From the NCBI GenBank assembly GCA_035294465.1, contig DATGKW010000006.1, positions 1 to 36,776 on the forward strand: a stretch of 36,776 nucleotides of DNA. The letters are read 5' to 3'. Positions 29,717-36,776 of the stretch are shown here, in pieces. Source of the stretch: Paraktedonobacter sp035294465. Its GTDB lineage: Bacteria; Chloroflexota; Ktedonobacteria; Ktedonobacterales; Ktedonobacteraceae. The notes beneath the pieces are model-generated. The model ran no database searches, was not told the origin of the DNA, and saw only the letters and a list, made by a program, of their open reading frames with translations. The position numbers and the translations under genes were made by a program. The first letter of the stretch is position 1, and each line of letters begins with the position of its first letter.

Positions 29717-31153
29717 ATGAGCATTACCGATGATACCGTGTCCCTATCAAGTTCACAGACAGATACGCAGTCCGCTCCGATAGCTGCGTCTTTTCCGCCC
29801 GACTTCCTCTGGGGAGCTGCTACCTCGGCCTATCAGGTAGAAGGCGCGGTGCATGAAGATGGACGCGGACCCTCTACCTGGGACCGTTTTGCTGCTACGC
29901 CTGGCGCCACGTATGAGGGCCAGACGGGCGAGATCGCAGCCGACCACTATCACCGTATGGAAGAGGACGTTGCGCTCATGAGTCAACTCAATCTGAATGC
30001 GTATCGCTTCTCCATCGCCTGGCCGCGTATTCTGCCACAGGGCACTGGAACAGTCAACGAGCGCGGTCTCGATTTCTACGACCGTCTGGTTGATGCTCTA
30101 CTGGCCCACGGTATTCGTCCTGTTCCTACCCTTTACCATTGGGATCTGCCACTGGCTCTCCAGGATCGCGGCGGCTGGGTGAATCGTGACACCGCTTATG
30201 CTTTCGCCGACTACGCCGAGATAGTGACAAAGCGCCTGGGAGACCGCGTAGATTGGTGGCTTACACATAACGAACCCTGGTGTACTTCCTATCTGAGCTA
30301 TGCCCTCGGTATACACGCCCCTGGCCTGCGTGACCAGCAACTGGCCATTGTAGTTGGACATCATGTTTTACTCTCGCATGGCCTGGCTGTGCCACGCATG
30401 CGCGCCCACCTCTCTCCCGAGGCACAGGTAGGCATCGCAATTGATTTCTATCCTGCCTATGCTGCCGATGACCGTCCCGAAACACTTCTCGCGGTCCAGC
30501 GAGCCGATACTTTCCGTAATCGCTGGTTCATGGACCCCGTGTTTCGCGGTAAGTACCCGGAAACCCTTTTTAGTGATCTTGGGGTGAATCCCCCGCCAAT
30601 CCATGATGGCGACCTGGCCATCATTTCTACACCCATCGATTTCTTGGGGGTCAACTACTATTCGCGGATGGTTGTGCAAAATCGCACAAATGGAGCTTCT
30701 CAAGCAGAACAACCTGTGCATGCTGATACCGAGATCTATGAGGCTCTTGCACACATTCCCGGCTCATCTTATACCGAGATGGGGTGGGAGATCTTTCCTG
30801 ATGGTCTCGCCAATATCCTGATGCGTATTCATCGCGATTATGCTCCAAAAGCCATAGCCATTACGGAGAGTGGCGCGGCTTTCAACGATCATCTGGACGG
30901 CAACGACAGCGTTCACGACCCGCAGCGTGTAGACTACCTCAAGGCGCATATTCAGGCGATCAGTGAAGTTATTCGCCAGGGCGCGCCCGTCAAGGGTTAC
31001 TTCGTCTGGTCGCTCATGGATAATTTTGAGTGGGCTGAGGGCTATCGCAAGCGTTTTGGCCTGGTCTACATTGACTATCCGACTCAGCGCCGCATCATCA
31101 AAGACAGCGGTCACTGGTACGCTAAGTTCATTCGTCAACAACGAGAGTCTTAG
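29717..31153 (+). CDS. GH1 family beta-glucosidase
   Basis: A 478-aa (beta/alpha)8 enzyme. The acid/base Glu186 sits in WLTHNEPW and the nucleophile Glu384 in AIAITESGAAF (ITENG in most relatives). The N-terminal signature FLWGAATSAYQVEGAVHEDGRGPSTWDRF and the glucose-binding C-terminal EWAEGYRKRFGLVYIDY are present. It hydrolyses beta-glucosides such as cellobiose. No signal peptide, so it acts on imported sugar in the cytoplasm. The N-terminus has about 25 extra Ser/Thr/Gln-rich residues. AAGGAGG lies 6 nt upstream of the ATG. It begins 55 nt after the last transporter gene and is the catabolic end of the locus. Confidence 0.96.
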   Translation: MSITDDTVSLSSSQTDTQSAPIAASFPPDFLWGAATSAYQVEGAVHEDGRGPSTWDRFAATPGATYEGQTGEIAADHYHRMEEDVALMSQLNLNAYRFSIAWPRILPQGTGTVNERGLDFYDRLVDALLAHGIRPVPTLYHWDLPLALQDRGGWVNRDTAYAFADYAEIVTKRLGDRVDWWLTHNEPWCTSYLSYALGIHAPGLRDQQLAIVVGHHVLLSHGLAVPRMRAHLSPEAQVGIAIDFYPAYAADDRPETLLAVQRADTFRNRWFMDPVFRGKYPETLFSDLGVNPPPIHDGDLAIISTPIDFLGVNYYSRMVVQNRTNGASQAEQPVHADTEIYEALAHIPGSSYTEMGWEIFPDGLANILMRIHRDYAPKAIAITESGAAFNDHLDGNDSVHDPQRVDYLKAHIQAISEVIRQGAPVKGYFVWSLMDNFEWAEGYRKRFGLVYIDYPTQRRIIKDSGHWYAKFIRQQRES

Positions 31154-31160
31154 ATATCAC

Positions 31161-31224
31161 CTATCCAGGAAATGGGGCTATGACAGGAATGGTCCCCCCC
31201 GCCATGGCCACATTTCCTGGATAG
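31161..31224 (+). terminator. Inverted repeat downstream of the GH1 gene
   Basis: CTATCCAGGAAATG (31161-31174) is the exact complement of CATTTCCTGGATAG (31211-31224), enclosing a 36-nt loop that itself contains a CCCCCC run and CCATGGCC. It begins 8 nt after the stop. It is a likely 3'-end structure of the transporter/glucosidase operon, though no U-run follows. Confidence 0.5.
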
Positions 31225-31494
31225 ATGAGCAGAATTGGAGAGACGAACGATAAAGGATATTTAACAGAATCCTAAAAATCTTTTAACTCCTGTGGTTTAT
31301 AGTACCACAAGAGAGATTTCCAGAGCAAAGGAGAGGGTGCCAGGCGTCGAGCGCATCGGCAGACCCTCATAGAAGCTCCGCTAGACCCCTCCTGAGCATC
31401 TCCTGGTTTCACGCGCTCGCCGGTTACTGCTCTAGCCGGGAGCGCACCCCTGGATGCGACGGGCCACATTCGCAGATGGCCTTGCTCGCAGGAT

Positions 31495-31524
31495 GAGCGA
31501 GAGGTACCCTCGAACCTCTCGCTC
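31495..31524. repeat. 11-bp hairpin
   Basis: GAGCGAGAGGT (31495-31505) pairs with ACCTCTCGCTC (31514-31524) around an 8-nt loop. It lies at the edge of the GC-rich intergenic block. Function unknown. Confidence 0.6.
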
Positions 31525-31790
31525 TTATGGATAAAGTTACACCTATAACATAGATATATACTAATTCTAAGTGAAAGTATGTTTTTTCTCAAATTCTGTT
31601 CAGTTTTTTGTGAACTCCTATAGTAATAGCAAGAGTGATGTGATATTCCAATGGAGCCGGTAGCAGGTACTGGCGACAAAATATAACGCCTGACTGTTTT
31701 GTACGTCCATTCTTTCTGCAAACGTGACCGGAGCACTATCACCCTTATAACCGTTAAAAGTTTCAAGAGACAGAAAGAAGGAAGAATTCT

Positions 31791-32087
31791 ATGACAAAAC
31801 TTACCAGAACTATCATCGCGCTTGCGCTTGGCTTGATGATCGGTCTAACGATGTGTACATCAGGTGCGTTTGCCCAGAGCATAAGCACGAATACGCCGGG
31901 TAGCGCTGCGCACGCCACATACCAGGGATATAACCAGCATGGCTACAATCAGTGGAATGATCGCGTCAGCTATGGGCGCATCAGCCGCTATCGCCCGCGC
32001 CATGTAAAATGTGTGCGGATCGTGAAGTATGTCCGGACTCGCCATTTCGTGCGGCGCGTCGTCTATCAGTCCTGCCGGTGGGTGTAG
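31791..32087 (+). CDS. Small secreted protein, 98 aa
   Basis: A clear Sec signal peptide: basic MTKLTR, hydrophobic TIIALALGLMIGLTMC, and AFA-Q as the likely signal peptidase I site at about residues 27-29. The mature part is about 69 residues in two sections: an aromatic/Asn/Gln-rich stretch with a YNQHGYNQWN near-repeat, and a basic Arg/Tyr/Val-rich end with two Cys (KCVRIVKYVRTRHFVRRVVYQSCRWV) that could form a disulfide. No family recognised. AGAAGGAAG about 8 nt upstream supports the start. The composition suggests a cell-surface or envelope-bound peptide. An antimicrobial role cannot be excluded from charge alone. Confidence 0.75.
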   Translation: MTKLTRTIIALALGLMIGLTMCTSGAFAQSISTNTPGSAAHATYQGYNQHGYNQWNDRVSYGRISRYRPRHVKCVRIVKYVRTRHFVRRVVYQSCRWV

Positions 32088-32164
32088 GTTCCGGGGAGCA
32101 AGGACACTTGATCGCTTAGCGTTTCCTATGGTTCTGTCGTTACCCCTTACAGCGGTGTCTCATA

Positions 32165-32193
32165 CCAGAGAGAGCAGGGATTGCTCTTTCTGG
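32165..32193 (+). terminator. Hairpin downstream of the small secreted protein gene
   Basis: CCAGAGAGAGCA (32165-32176) pairs with TGCTCTTTCTGG (32182-32193), 12 bp with one mismatch and a 5-nt loop. It lies about 80 nt after the stop. No long U-run. Confidence 0.45.
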
Positions 32194-32277
32194 GCGTGGA
32201 GAACAACGAATCTTCCGCCAGATCCCCTCTGAAGTGACACTTTGAATCCAGAAGCTGCGCGCATCCAGGGAAAATCG

Positions 32278-32294
32278 GTATACTTTTTGTATAC
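32278..32294 (+). promoter_or_regulatory. GTATAC-N5-GTATAC repeat upstream of the MT-A70 gene
   Basis: Two copies of the palindromic hexamer GTATAC (32278-32283 and 32289-32294) flank TTTTT, 43 nt before the methyltransferase start. Either copy overlaps a TATACT/TATACTA -10-like sequence, so this may be promoter plus operator. Confidence 0.4.
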
Positions 32295-32336
32295 TAGATG
32301 GTATGTAAGGGATCTATTTGTATCAAGGAGGCGAGC

Positions 32337-32954
32337 GTGGTTGATTCGATACGCCGTATTCCAACACCTGCCGAAGATTTGCTGGTAAGCTTTCGTGATC
32401 ATCATTTTGGTACCATTCTGGCTGATCCCCCCTGGCAGTTCACCAATCGCACCGGCAAAATGGCCCCGGAACATCGTCGATTGCTCAGATATCCCACCAT
32501 GACGCTTGATGATATTCTTGATCTTCCTGTGGCGGATCTCAGCCTTCCACAAAGCCATCTCTATCTATGGGTGCCCAACGCCCTGATTTTTGAGGGGCTT
32601 GAGGTGATGAAGCGCTGGGGATTTACTTACAAAACGAACCTGGTGTGGTACAAGGTTCGTAAGGATGGTGGGCCAGATGGGCGCGGTGTAGGCTTTTACT
32701 TTCGCAATGTGACAGAGTTGATCCTTTTTGGAACACGGGGTACACTGCGTACTTCTCAACGCGGTCGCCGCCAGGTCAATGTCATCATCAGCCAGAAACG
32801 CGAGCATTCCAGGAAGCCCGATGAACTCTATGACGTGATTGAAGGCTGTAGCCCTGGACCATATCTTGAGCTGTTCGCACGCCGCGCCAGATCTGGTTGG
32901 AAGCAGTGGGGCAATGAAGCACCTCAAGAAGCTGCGACCAGGGCAAACAGTTAG
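32337..32954 (+). CDS. MT-A70-family adenine N6-methyltransferase (orphan)
   Basis: A 205-aa SAM-dependent methyltransferase of the MT-A70 class. The catalytic DPPW motif is at residues 30-33 (TILADPPWQF), followed by LYLWVPNALIFEGLEVMKRWGFTYKTNLVWYK, the FRNVTELILFGTRG strand and the C-terminal KPDELYDVIEGCSPGPYLELFARRARSGWKQWG, which is typical of prokaryotic members that methylate adenine in DNA. No restriction endonuclease gene is near, so it is an orphan enzyme, perhaps regulatory or mobile in origin. GTG at 32337 is chosen because AAGGAGG lies 5 nt upstream. Its stop overlaps the convergent permease gene by 4 nt. Confidence 0.9.
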   Translation: MVDSIRRIPTPAEDLLVSFRDHHFGTILADPPWQFTNRTGKMAPEHRRLLRYPTMTLDDILDLPVADLSLPQSHLYLWVPNALIFEGLEVMKRWGFTYKTNLVWYKVRKDGGPDGRGVGFYFRNVTELILFGTRGTLRTSQRGRRQVNVIISQKREHSRKPDELYDVIEGCSPGPYLELFARRARSGWKQWGNEAPQEAATRANS

Positions 32955-33958
32955 TCTTCTAGACTGAACCTTACTGTATTCCCGATAATTCTGTACTTTA
33001 TCCACCAGAAAGTCAGAGCGAACAGGATGAAGGTGAGAAACAGGTAGATGCTACTTTCGATGCCCTGCAAAGGCCAGAAACGATCCGCAGGTTGGTAGGT
33101 CGCTTTATACTGAAAGCCGTGTTCCGTTATGCAGTGATCATATTGAGCCTGTTCCGCGTTCGTTGGAGGGACTGAGGAGAGCAGGTTTTCGCACGCCTGG
33201 AGCGCGTCGTCCGGGAGCGGATGCCCCTGGCGATCCACGAGCGCTATGTTGAATATCCAGGCGCCTGCTGGTATCTGAAGTCCGCTATTTGCGGGAGTGG
33301 TCATCGTCATTGGCGGAAAGAAGTAAGGACGCCCGAAATTCACGATCAGCACTCGCACTAACACAAAGATGATCAGCGTGACAGCCATCGCCGGCACGGT
33401 TCTGCGCAGCACTGTTCCGGCGAAGATGCCCAGAAGAAGTGCAAACAGCGCATAAGCAATCAGAACGACGCCCCACCCATCGAAGTGAGTACTGAAATCG
33501 ATGGACCAGTTTCCTTTTGCGGCACCGGCGGCAAGGATGCTCCACCAGGTCAGCAAGCCAAATAAGATCCCGAAGGAACAAAGCACCACACAGAAGAGAA
33601 AGCCGAGGCGAATCAGGAGCCAGCGCTGCCATGAGATCCCCTGGGTCCAGATCATGTGATGTGTTCCTTGCTCAAGCTCGCGGGCGATGACCGGCGCTCC
33701 GATAAAGATACCGGCGAGGACGGGAAGAGCGGCTCCCAGTACAAGGAATGACGCGTTCCCCGTGAGCTGATTGATATAATTGTCCAGGGCAGCTTGCTCC
33801 GCCAGGCAGTCAGTATGCCGGCTTAGACAGATGGTGATGTTCCGAGCTTCGGCCTCAATGTGCAGACCTGTTGCCAGCAAAACAGCGGCAATCGCCAGCA
33901 GAATGAGGCCCATAATGAGGATCTCAATCCGGTGCTGCCGCCAGGTAAGCCAGATCAT
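32951..33958 (-). CDS. ABC-2-type transporter permease subunit
   Basis: A 335-aa membrane protein with six hydrophobic segments (about 15-35, 73-93, 110-140, 165-185, 190-212 and 305-325). It opens with MIWLTWRQHRIEILIMG, the start often seen in membrane components linked to YtrA-type regulators. An extracytoplasmic loop of about 80 residues (230-300) contains four Cys in all when combined with the first loop (CLSRHTDC; CENLL; DHCITEH), so disulfides are possible. It pairs with the ATPase whose gene overlaps it by 4 nt. This would form an exporter, often for antibiotics or peptides in YtrA-controlled operons. Substrate unknown. Confidence 0.88.
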   Translation of the reverse strand: MIWLTWRQHRIEILIMGLILLAIAAVLLATGLHIEAEARNITICLSRHTDCLAEQAALDNYINQLTGNASFLVLGAALPVLAGIFIGAPVIARELEQGTHHMIWTQGISWQRWLLIRLGFLFCVVLCSFGILFGLLTWWSILAAGAAKGNWSIDFSTHFDGWGVVLIAYALFALLLGIFAGTVLRRTVPAMAVTLIIFVLVRVLIVNFGRPYFFPPMTMTTPANSGLQIPAGAWIFNIALVDRQGHPLPDDALQACENLLSSVPPTNAEQAQYDHCITEHGFQYKATYQPADRFWPLQGIESSIYLFLTFILFALTFWWIKYRIIGNTVRFSLED

Positions 33959-34857
33959 GGTGTGACCTCCAGATGTTTTTCTTCTGATCTCTTCGTCCCG
34001 CTCTCGGGCTGTGAAAGGTAGGCCAGGATAATCTCTTCCAACGAGACATCGCGTACGTCCCAGGTTGGGTCAACCAGCGGGCCATGAAGTTGTACCAGCA
34101 ACATACAGTGACGTTCGGCTTCTCTCGCTGTTATCACGGTGTATGCGCTCGTGCTCACGTGAGCACGCTCACGTGGGCCAACAAGCAATTTATGGGACTG
34201 GATCAGATGATCTACCTCGCCAGTGATTTGCACACGTGAAGCCGATAGGATTACCAGGTGATCACAGAATCGTTCTAAATCGGCCACAAGATGTGAAGAA
34301 ATCACCACGGACAGACCTTCTTCCGCGACCGCATCGAGCAACGTCTGTTGAAACTCGCGCCGGGCCAGGGGATCTAAGCTGGCAAGAGGTTCATCCAGGA
34401 GCAGGAGTTCTGGTCGTTTGGCCAGTGTCATCACCAGAGCTACCTGTGCTTGTTGGCCACCTGAGAGTTTGCCGATGCGCTGGCGCAGGGGAATGCCGAG
34501 CTGCTTGAGGCGACGCACGGCCAGACTTTGATCCCAATGCGCATTGAGCTTGCGCCCTGCCGTAAGCATCTCCTCGACGCTAAACGTTCTGTACAGCGGG
34601 TGCTCCTGGGCGATAAACCCAACCTTTGAGAGCACCTGCCCGGCCTCTTTGCCAGGATGATACCCAAAGACTTTGACCGTCCCGCTGGTGGGGGCCAGCA
34701 ACCCTATTGCCAGATGTAGGAGGGTTGTCTTCCCCGCGCCATTGGGGCCGACCAGGCCGGCGAGATGTCCAATGGGAACGCGTAAGGTGCAATCGCGCAA
34801 CGCCCAGGTTCGACCGTAGCGCTTACCTAGCTGCTCCGTTTCCAGTGCCTGTATCAT
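33955..34857 (-). CDS. ABC transporter ATP-binding protein (exporter type)
   Basis: A 300-aa ATPase: Walker A GPNGAGKTTLLHLAIG (residues about 36-51), Q-loop IAQEHPLYRTFSV, signature KLSGGQQAQVALVMTLA, Walker B LLLLDEPLASLD, H-loop VISSHLV. The C-terminal about 80 residues, after ILSASRVQITGEVDHLI, are a regulatory tail found in ABC-2 drug/peptide exporters. It is the middle gene of a three-gene minus-strand operon with 4-nt overlaps on both sides. A 16-bp DNA palindrome (34151-34166) lies within its 3' part. Confidence 0.95.
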   Translation of the reverse strand: MIQALETEQLGKRYGRTWALRDCTLRVPIGHLAGLVGPNGAGKTTLLHLAIGLLAPTSGTVKVFGYHPGKEAGQVLSKVGFIAQEHPLYRTFSVEEMLTAGRKLNAHWDQSLAVRRLKQLGIPLRQRIGKLSGGQQAQVALVMTLAKRPELLLLDEPLASLDPLARREFQQTLLDAVAEEGLSVVISSHLVADLERFCDHLVILSASRVQITGEVDHLIQSHKLLVGPRERAHVSTSAYTVITAREAERHCMLLVQLHGPLVDPTWDVRDVSLEEIILAYLSQPESGTKRSEEKHLEVTP

Positions 34858-35273
34858 GCAATCTCTTCCTCATTCTTTTTTTTGTATTCCTGCAAAGCAT
34901 TTGTAAAAAGCGCTTTGATGCTTTCTTCTTGTAATCCCGCTGCGAATGCCTCGTGCAGCCAGTTCAACAGGCGCTGGCGAAGCACTTCATGATGTTCCAG
35001 GGCCGGGTCCGCTAGAGTATGCAAGATAAAGGTTCCCAGACCAGGACGGCTGGCCACCAACCCCTCAAGCTCAAGAGTGCGATAGGCTTTAAAGACGGTA
35101 TTGGGGTTAATGACCAGTTGAGCAATCACCTCGCGCACTGTTGGCAATTGATCCCCTGGTTTAAGAAAACCTAGCCGTAGAGCTTGCTTCACTTGCTGAA
35201 CAAGCTGTAAGTAAGGAGCGATCCCTGAATGATGATCCAGGTAGAACTCGATGGTTGCCTTTTTTCCATCCAT
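34854..35273 (-). CDS. GntR-family regulator, YtrA subfamily
   Basis: A 139-aa protein with an N-terminal winged helix-turn-helix (IAPYLQLVQQVKQALRLGFLKPGDQLPTVREVIAQLVINPNTVFKAYRTLELEGLVASRPGLGTFI) and a short helical tail. This short architecture defines the YtrA group, which represses adjacent ABC transporter operons in response to cell-envelope-active agents. It heads the operon and overlaps the ATPase gene by ATGA. A clear promoter lies 50 nt upstream, so autoregulation of the three-gene unit is likely (inference). Start: ATG 35273; the preceding AGGAACAGGCATGG gives AGGAA about 8 nt upstream. Confidence 0.94.
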   Translation of the reverse strand: MDGKKATIEFYLDHHSGIAPYLQLVQQVKQALRLGFLKPGDQLPTVREVIAQLVINPNTVFKAYRTLELEGLVASRPGLGTFILHTLADPALEHHEVLRQRLLNWLHEAFAAGLQEESIKALFTNALQEYKKKNEEEIA

Positions 35274-35324
35274 GCCTGTTCCTCTGGCCGCCGAGAATAG
35301 CTAAATAACTAGTAAGATAGTAGA

Positions 35325-35353
35325 AGTATGCACGACTTTTTTTGCTCTGTCAA
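35325..35353 (-). promoter_or_regulatory. Promoter of the gntR-ABC operon
   Basis: Minus strand TTGACA (35353-35348), 17-nt spacer, CATACT (35330-35325). The AT-rich stretch between it and the start codon (ACTAGTAAGATAGTAG) contains imperfect ACTA/TAGT dyads that could bind the GntR/YtrA-type protein. Confidence 0.7.
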
Positions 35354-35518
35354 GGGGTTCCTTTAGACGAGCGCTTTTCGGTCATGACATACTGGTGCTA
35401 AAGAATCGCATCCGCTGCCGATTCGCCAGAGACTTTCTTCTCAATCAAGGAGCATACCTTCTTGCGAACGACCTTCAATGAAAGGAGAAAACGCTTGATA
35501 CCAGGTTCTGGAGGGTAT

Positions 35519-36544
35519 TTACAGAGCGGACACGCTAAAGCTTTTGAGGGCAATCGAAGCGTGATCTACATAGATGCCTATTTCCCCTCCCTGTTCGGCT
35601 ACATTGTTCACCTGTTGAATCAAATGATTGTCGAGGTAAAAGGCCATCGTTGTCGCTCTGACTTCAATGCGATAAAGGTGCCACCCATTATCCAGGTGAG
35701 CGGGAACATCGGCAAGATCTGAGAGGGCATAATAGGAGGTAACTTTCACGATTTTGCTCAAGAAGAAATGCTCTGGTAGCGTGTGAATTCCCGTGCCGCA
35801 CACATAGCCAGCGGTGTTCGTGTCTCTGACAACGACCCCATAGGCTTTCCCGCCGAAAGTCGCATAGCCCAGGCGCTTGATTTGCACTTCAACGGTATAG
35901 TCTGTACTCGGCGGACTGAAAGGGGCCAGAATCACTTGATTGGCTGTAGACGCATCGCTCTCCATTGTTCCCCCATCGGCGCCCGACCAGTGCCAGTTGC
36001 CGGGGAAAGGCCACGCATCAGCACCCTTTGACCAGTCCGCCTGATATAAAGTGCTCTCTTCGGGAGTTGATACCGGGGAGCGAGGCGATGGACTGGTGTG
36101 GGCAAACCATTTCCAGGGAGCAAGAGTCACCGAGAGCAGGCTTGCTATTATAAGCAGCAGGAAGATACCTCCTACAATGGGGAGCCAGGCTTGCCGGCGT
36201 TTTTTGGGAAGCGGAACAGCTTCTGCGAAGGCTGAGGAAGCGCTGGCAAGAGAGGATGCCTCTGATTTGGGAGGAATAGGCCCTGGACTGTTCTCAAAAT
36301 GCTCGCGTCCTTCGCTCGTCTTCATCTTCTCAGCCATGTTCACCAGTCCCAGTTCTTCGGCTGTTGCTCCGAAGAGCTGGCACAGCTTGCTCGCCCAATG
36401 GGGTTGAGGAGTAGCATCCCCTCGTTCCCAGCGGCCAACCTCTACTTCACTCGCATTAATCTTCTCTGCCACATCAGCCTGCGTCCATCCTCGCTGGTAA
36501 CGATAATCTCGTAACCGGGTGTTCGGTCTTCTTACTTTCTCCAA
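35519..36544 (-). CDS. Membrane-anchored XRE-domain protein with extracytoplasmic beta-sandwich-like domain
   Basis: 341 aa in three parts. Residues 8-66 are an XRE-type helix-turn-helix (LRDYRYQRGWTQADVAEKINASEVEVGRWERGDATPQPHWASKLCQLFG). A low-complexity Ser/Ala/Pro linker and KKRR precede one transmembrane helix (about 121-143). Residues 165-341 lie outside the membrane and are beta-rich with Trp/Tyr (LYQADWSKGADAWPFPGNWHWSGADGG...WHLYRIEVRATTMAFYLDNHLIQQVNNVAEQGGEIGIYVDH), the pattern of concanavalin/LamG- or DUF1080-like sandwich domains. It may sense an extracellular ligand, or resemble RodZ in topology. TTG start at 36544 with AAGGAGGGA 6 nt upstream. Confidence 0.8.
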   Translation of the reverse strand: MEKVRRPNTRLRDYRYQRGWTQADVAEKINASEVEVGRWERGDATPQPHWASKLCQLFGATAEELGLVNMAEKMKTSEGREHFENSPGPIPPKSEASSLASASSAFAEAVPLPKKRRQAWLPIVGGIFLLLIIASLLSVTLAPWKWFAHTSPSPRSPVSTPEESTLYQADWSKGADAWPFPGNWHWSGADGGTMESDASTANQVILAPFSPPSTDYTVEVQIKRLGYATFGGKAYGVVVRDTNTAGYVCGTGIHTLPEHFFLSKIVKVTSYYALSDLADVPAHLDNGWHLYRIEVRATTMAFYLDNHLIQQVNNVAEQGGEIGIYVDHASIALKSFSVSAL

Positions 36545-36776
36545 GGTGGTTCCCTCCTTGCACTTCGAATGCTAACTGACCTCTGGTTCAACTCAGCTTT
36601 CGCTGATCTTATGGCCCGATATTGAGCGTGAATCGGGAGGAAAAAAAACTCTCTAGAATGTATCTTTCTCCCCCATTTTATAGAGATTCCCTGATATTAG
36701 CAACGCTTCCAGAAAACATGTTAGATTGCATCTTGCTCTTCCAAAATGAACCTATCAAATCTCTCATTTCTCTCCG
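36545..36776. other. Right-edge non-coding sequence
   Basis: AT-rich sequence upstream of the XRE-domain gene. It contains that gene's ribosome-binding site and presumably its promoter. No gene or repeat is supportable before the edge. Confidence 0.4.

Larger units (their letters stand above)
31154..31790. other. 637-nt intergenic region with several hairpins, no gene seen
   Basis: It starts with the 14-bp inverted repeat after the glucosidase gene (31161-31224). A GC-rich block (about 31330-31530) rich in self-complementary segments and containing the hairpin 31495-31524 follows, then an AT-rich leader to the small secreted protein gene. The long minus-strand frame across it has no ribosome-binding site and an implausible composition, and I do not call it. 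Confidence 0.5.

Noticed and set aside
31272..31766. Minus-strand open frame of 164 codons in the 31 kb gap
   Set aside because: No ribosome-binding site, Arg/Ser/Cys-rich composition and no family resemblance; more likely a by-product of the GC-rich structured block.
34151..34166. Calling the palindrome a parS site
   Set aside because: Only the 8-bp core TCACGTGA agrees with the parS consensus and the outer arms differ, so it is kept only as a low-interest observation.
35462..35722. Plus-strand 86-codon frame
   Set aside because: Mostly antisense to the C-terminal domain of the XRE-domain protein and without independent support.

Overview
The window is a gene-dense bacterial chromosome segment of moderate GC content, with roughly 33 protein genes on both strands and one tRNA. 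I see no plasmid, phage, transposase or CRISPR signal. The gene set (dnaN-recF, a chromosomal-type parAB, an R2lox oxidase, a YtxH protein, an Opp-type sugar locus with a GH1 glucosidase, several lineage-type membrane proteins) and the frequent GTG/TTG starts suggest a heterotrophic soil Chloroflexota, most likely Ktedonobacteria. That assignment is inference from gene style. No rRNA or other phylogenetic marker is present.

Layout. 1-3.2 kb: a partial SprT-like metallopeptidase (minus, runs off the left edge), an unknown protein, then a MaoC-type hydratase next to an R2-like ligand-binding oxidase, and a stand-alone Lrp/AsnC ligand-binding domain. 3.2-5.1 kb: a minus-strand OmpR-type response regulator and intramembrane-type histidine kinase. 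5.6-8.1 kb: dnaN and recF. 8.1-10.8 kb: a DUF4129 membrane protein and a CE7 acetyl esterase on the minus strand. 11.0-12.8 kb: parA-parB. 12.8-15.0 kb: DinB-like, HD phosphohydrolase and NarL-type regulator genes. 15.16 kb: tRNA-Lys(UUU). 15.5-19.6 kb: a single-domain response regulator, YtxH protein, long hairpin, small coiled-coil protein, an AhpD/CMD-family protein whose reading frame is crossed by a UGA, an FAD-dependent oxidoreductase, and an alpha/beta-hydrolase-fold protein lacking the nucleophile.

19.7-22.0 kb: a DtxR/MntR-type metalloregulator divergent from an Nramp Mn/Fe transporter. 22.0-31.2 kb: a carbohydrate-uptake locus made of a LacI-family regulator with two operator-like palindromes over its own promoter, a lipoprotein solute-binding protein, two permeases, two ATPases and a GH1 beta-glucosidase. 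The likely job is import of oligosaccharides (cellobiose-like beta-glucosides is the simplest guess) and their hydrolysis in the cytoplasm. 31.8-36.5 kb: a small secreted protein, an orphan MT-A70 adenine methyltransferase, a GntR(YtrA-like)-ABC ATPase-ABC permease operon with stop/start overlaps, and a membrane-anchored XRE-domain protein with an extracytoplasmic sandwich-like domain.

The most notable observation is at 16586-17119 (minus). Two abutting frames together make one complete CMD/AhpD-family protein in which the second redox cysteine of the CxxC motif is replaced by UGA (C-F-Y-UGA-M-S-A-H). A 7-bp stem with a GGC apical loop lies 20 nt after the UGA, which fits the bacterial SECIS pattern. 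This is a candidate selenoprotein. The alternative is a simple TGC-to-TGA nonsense change or sequencing error.
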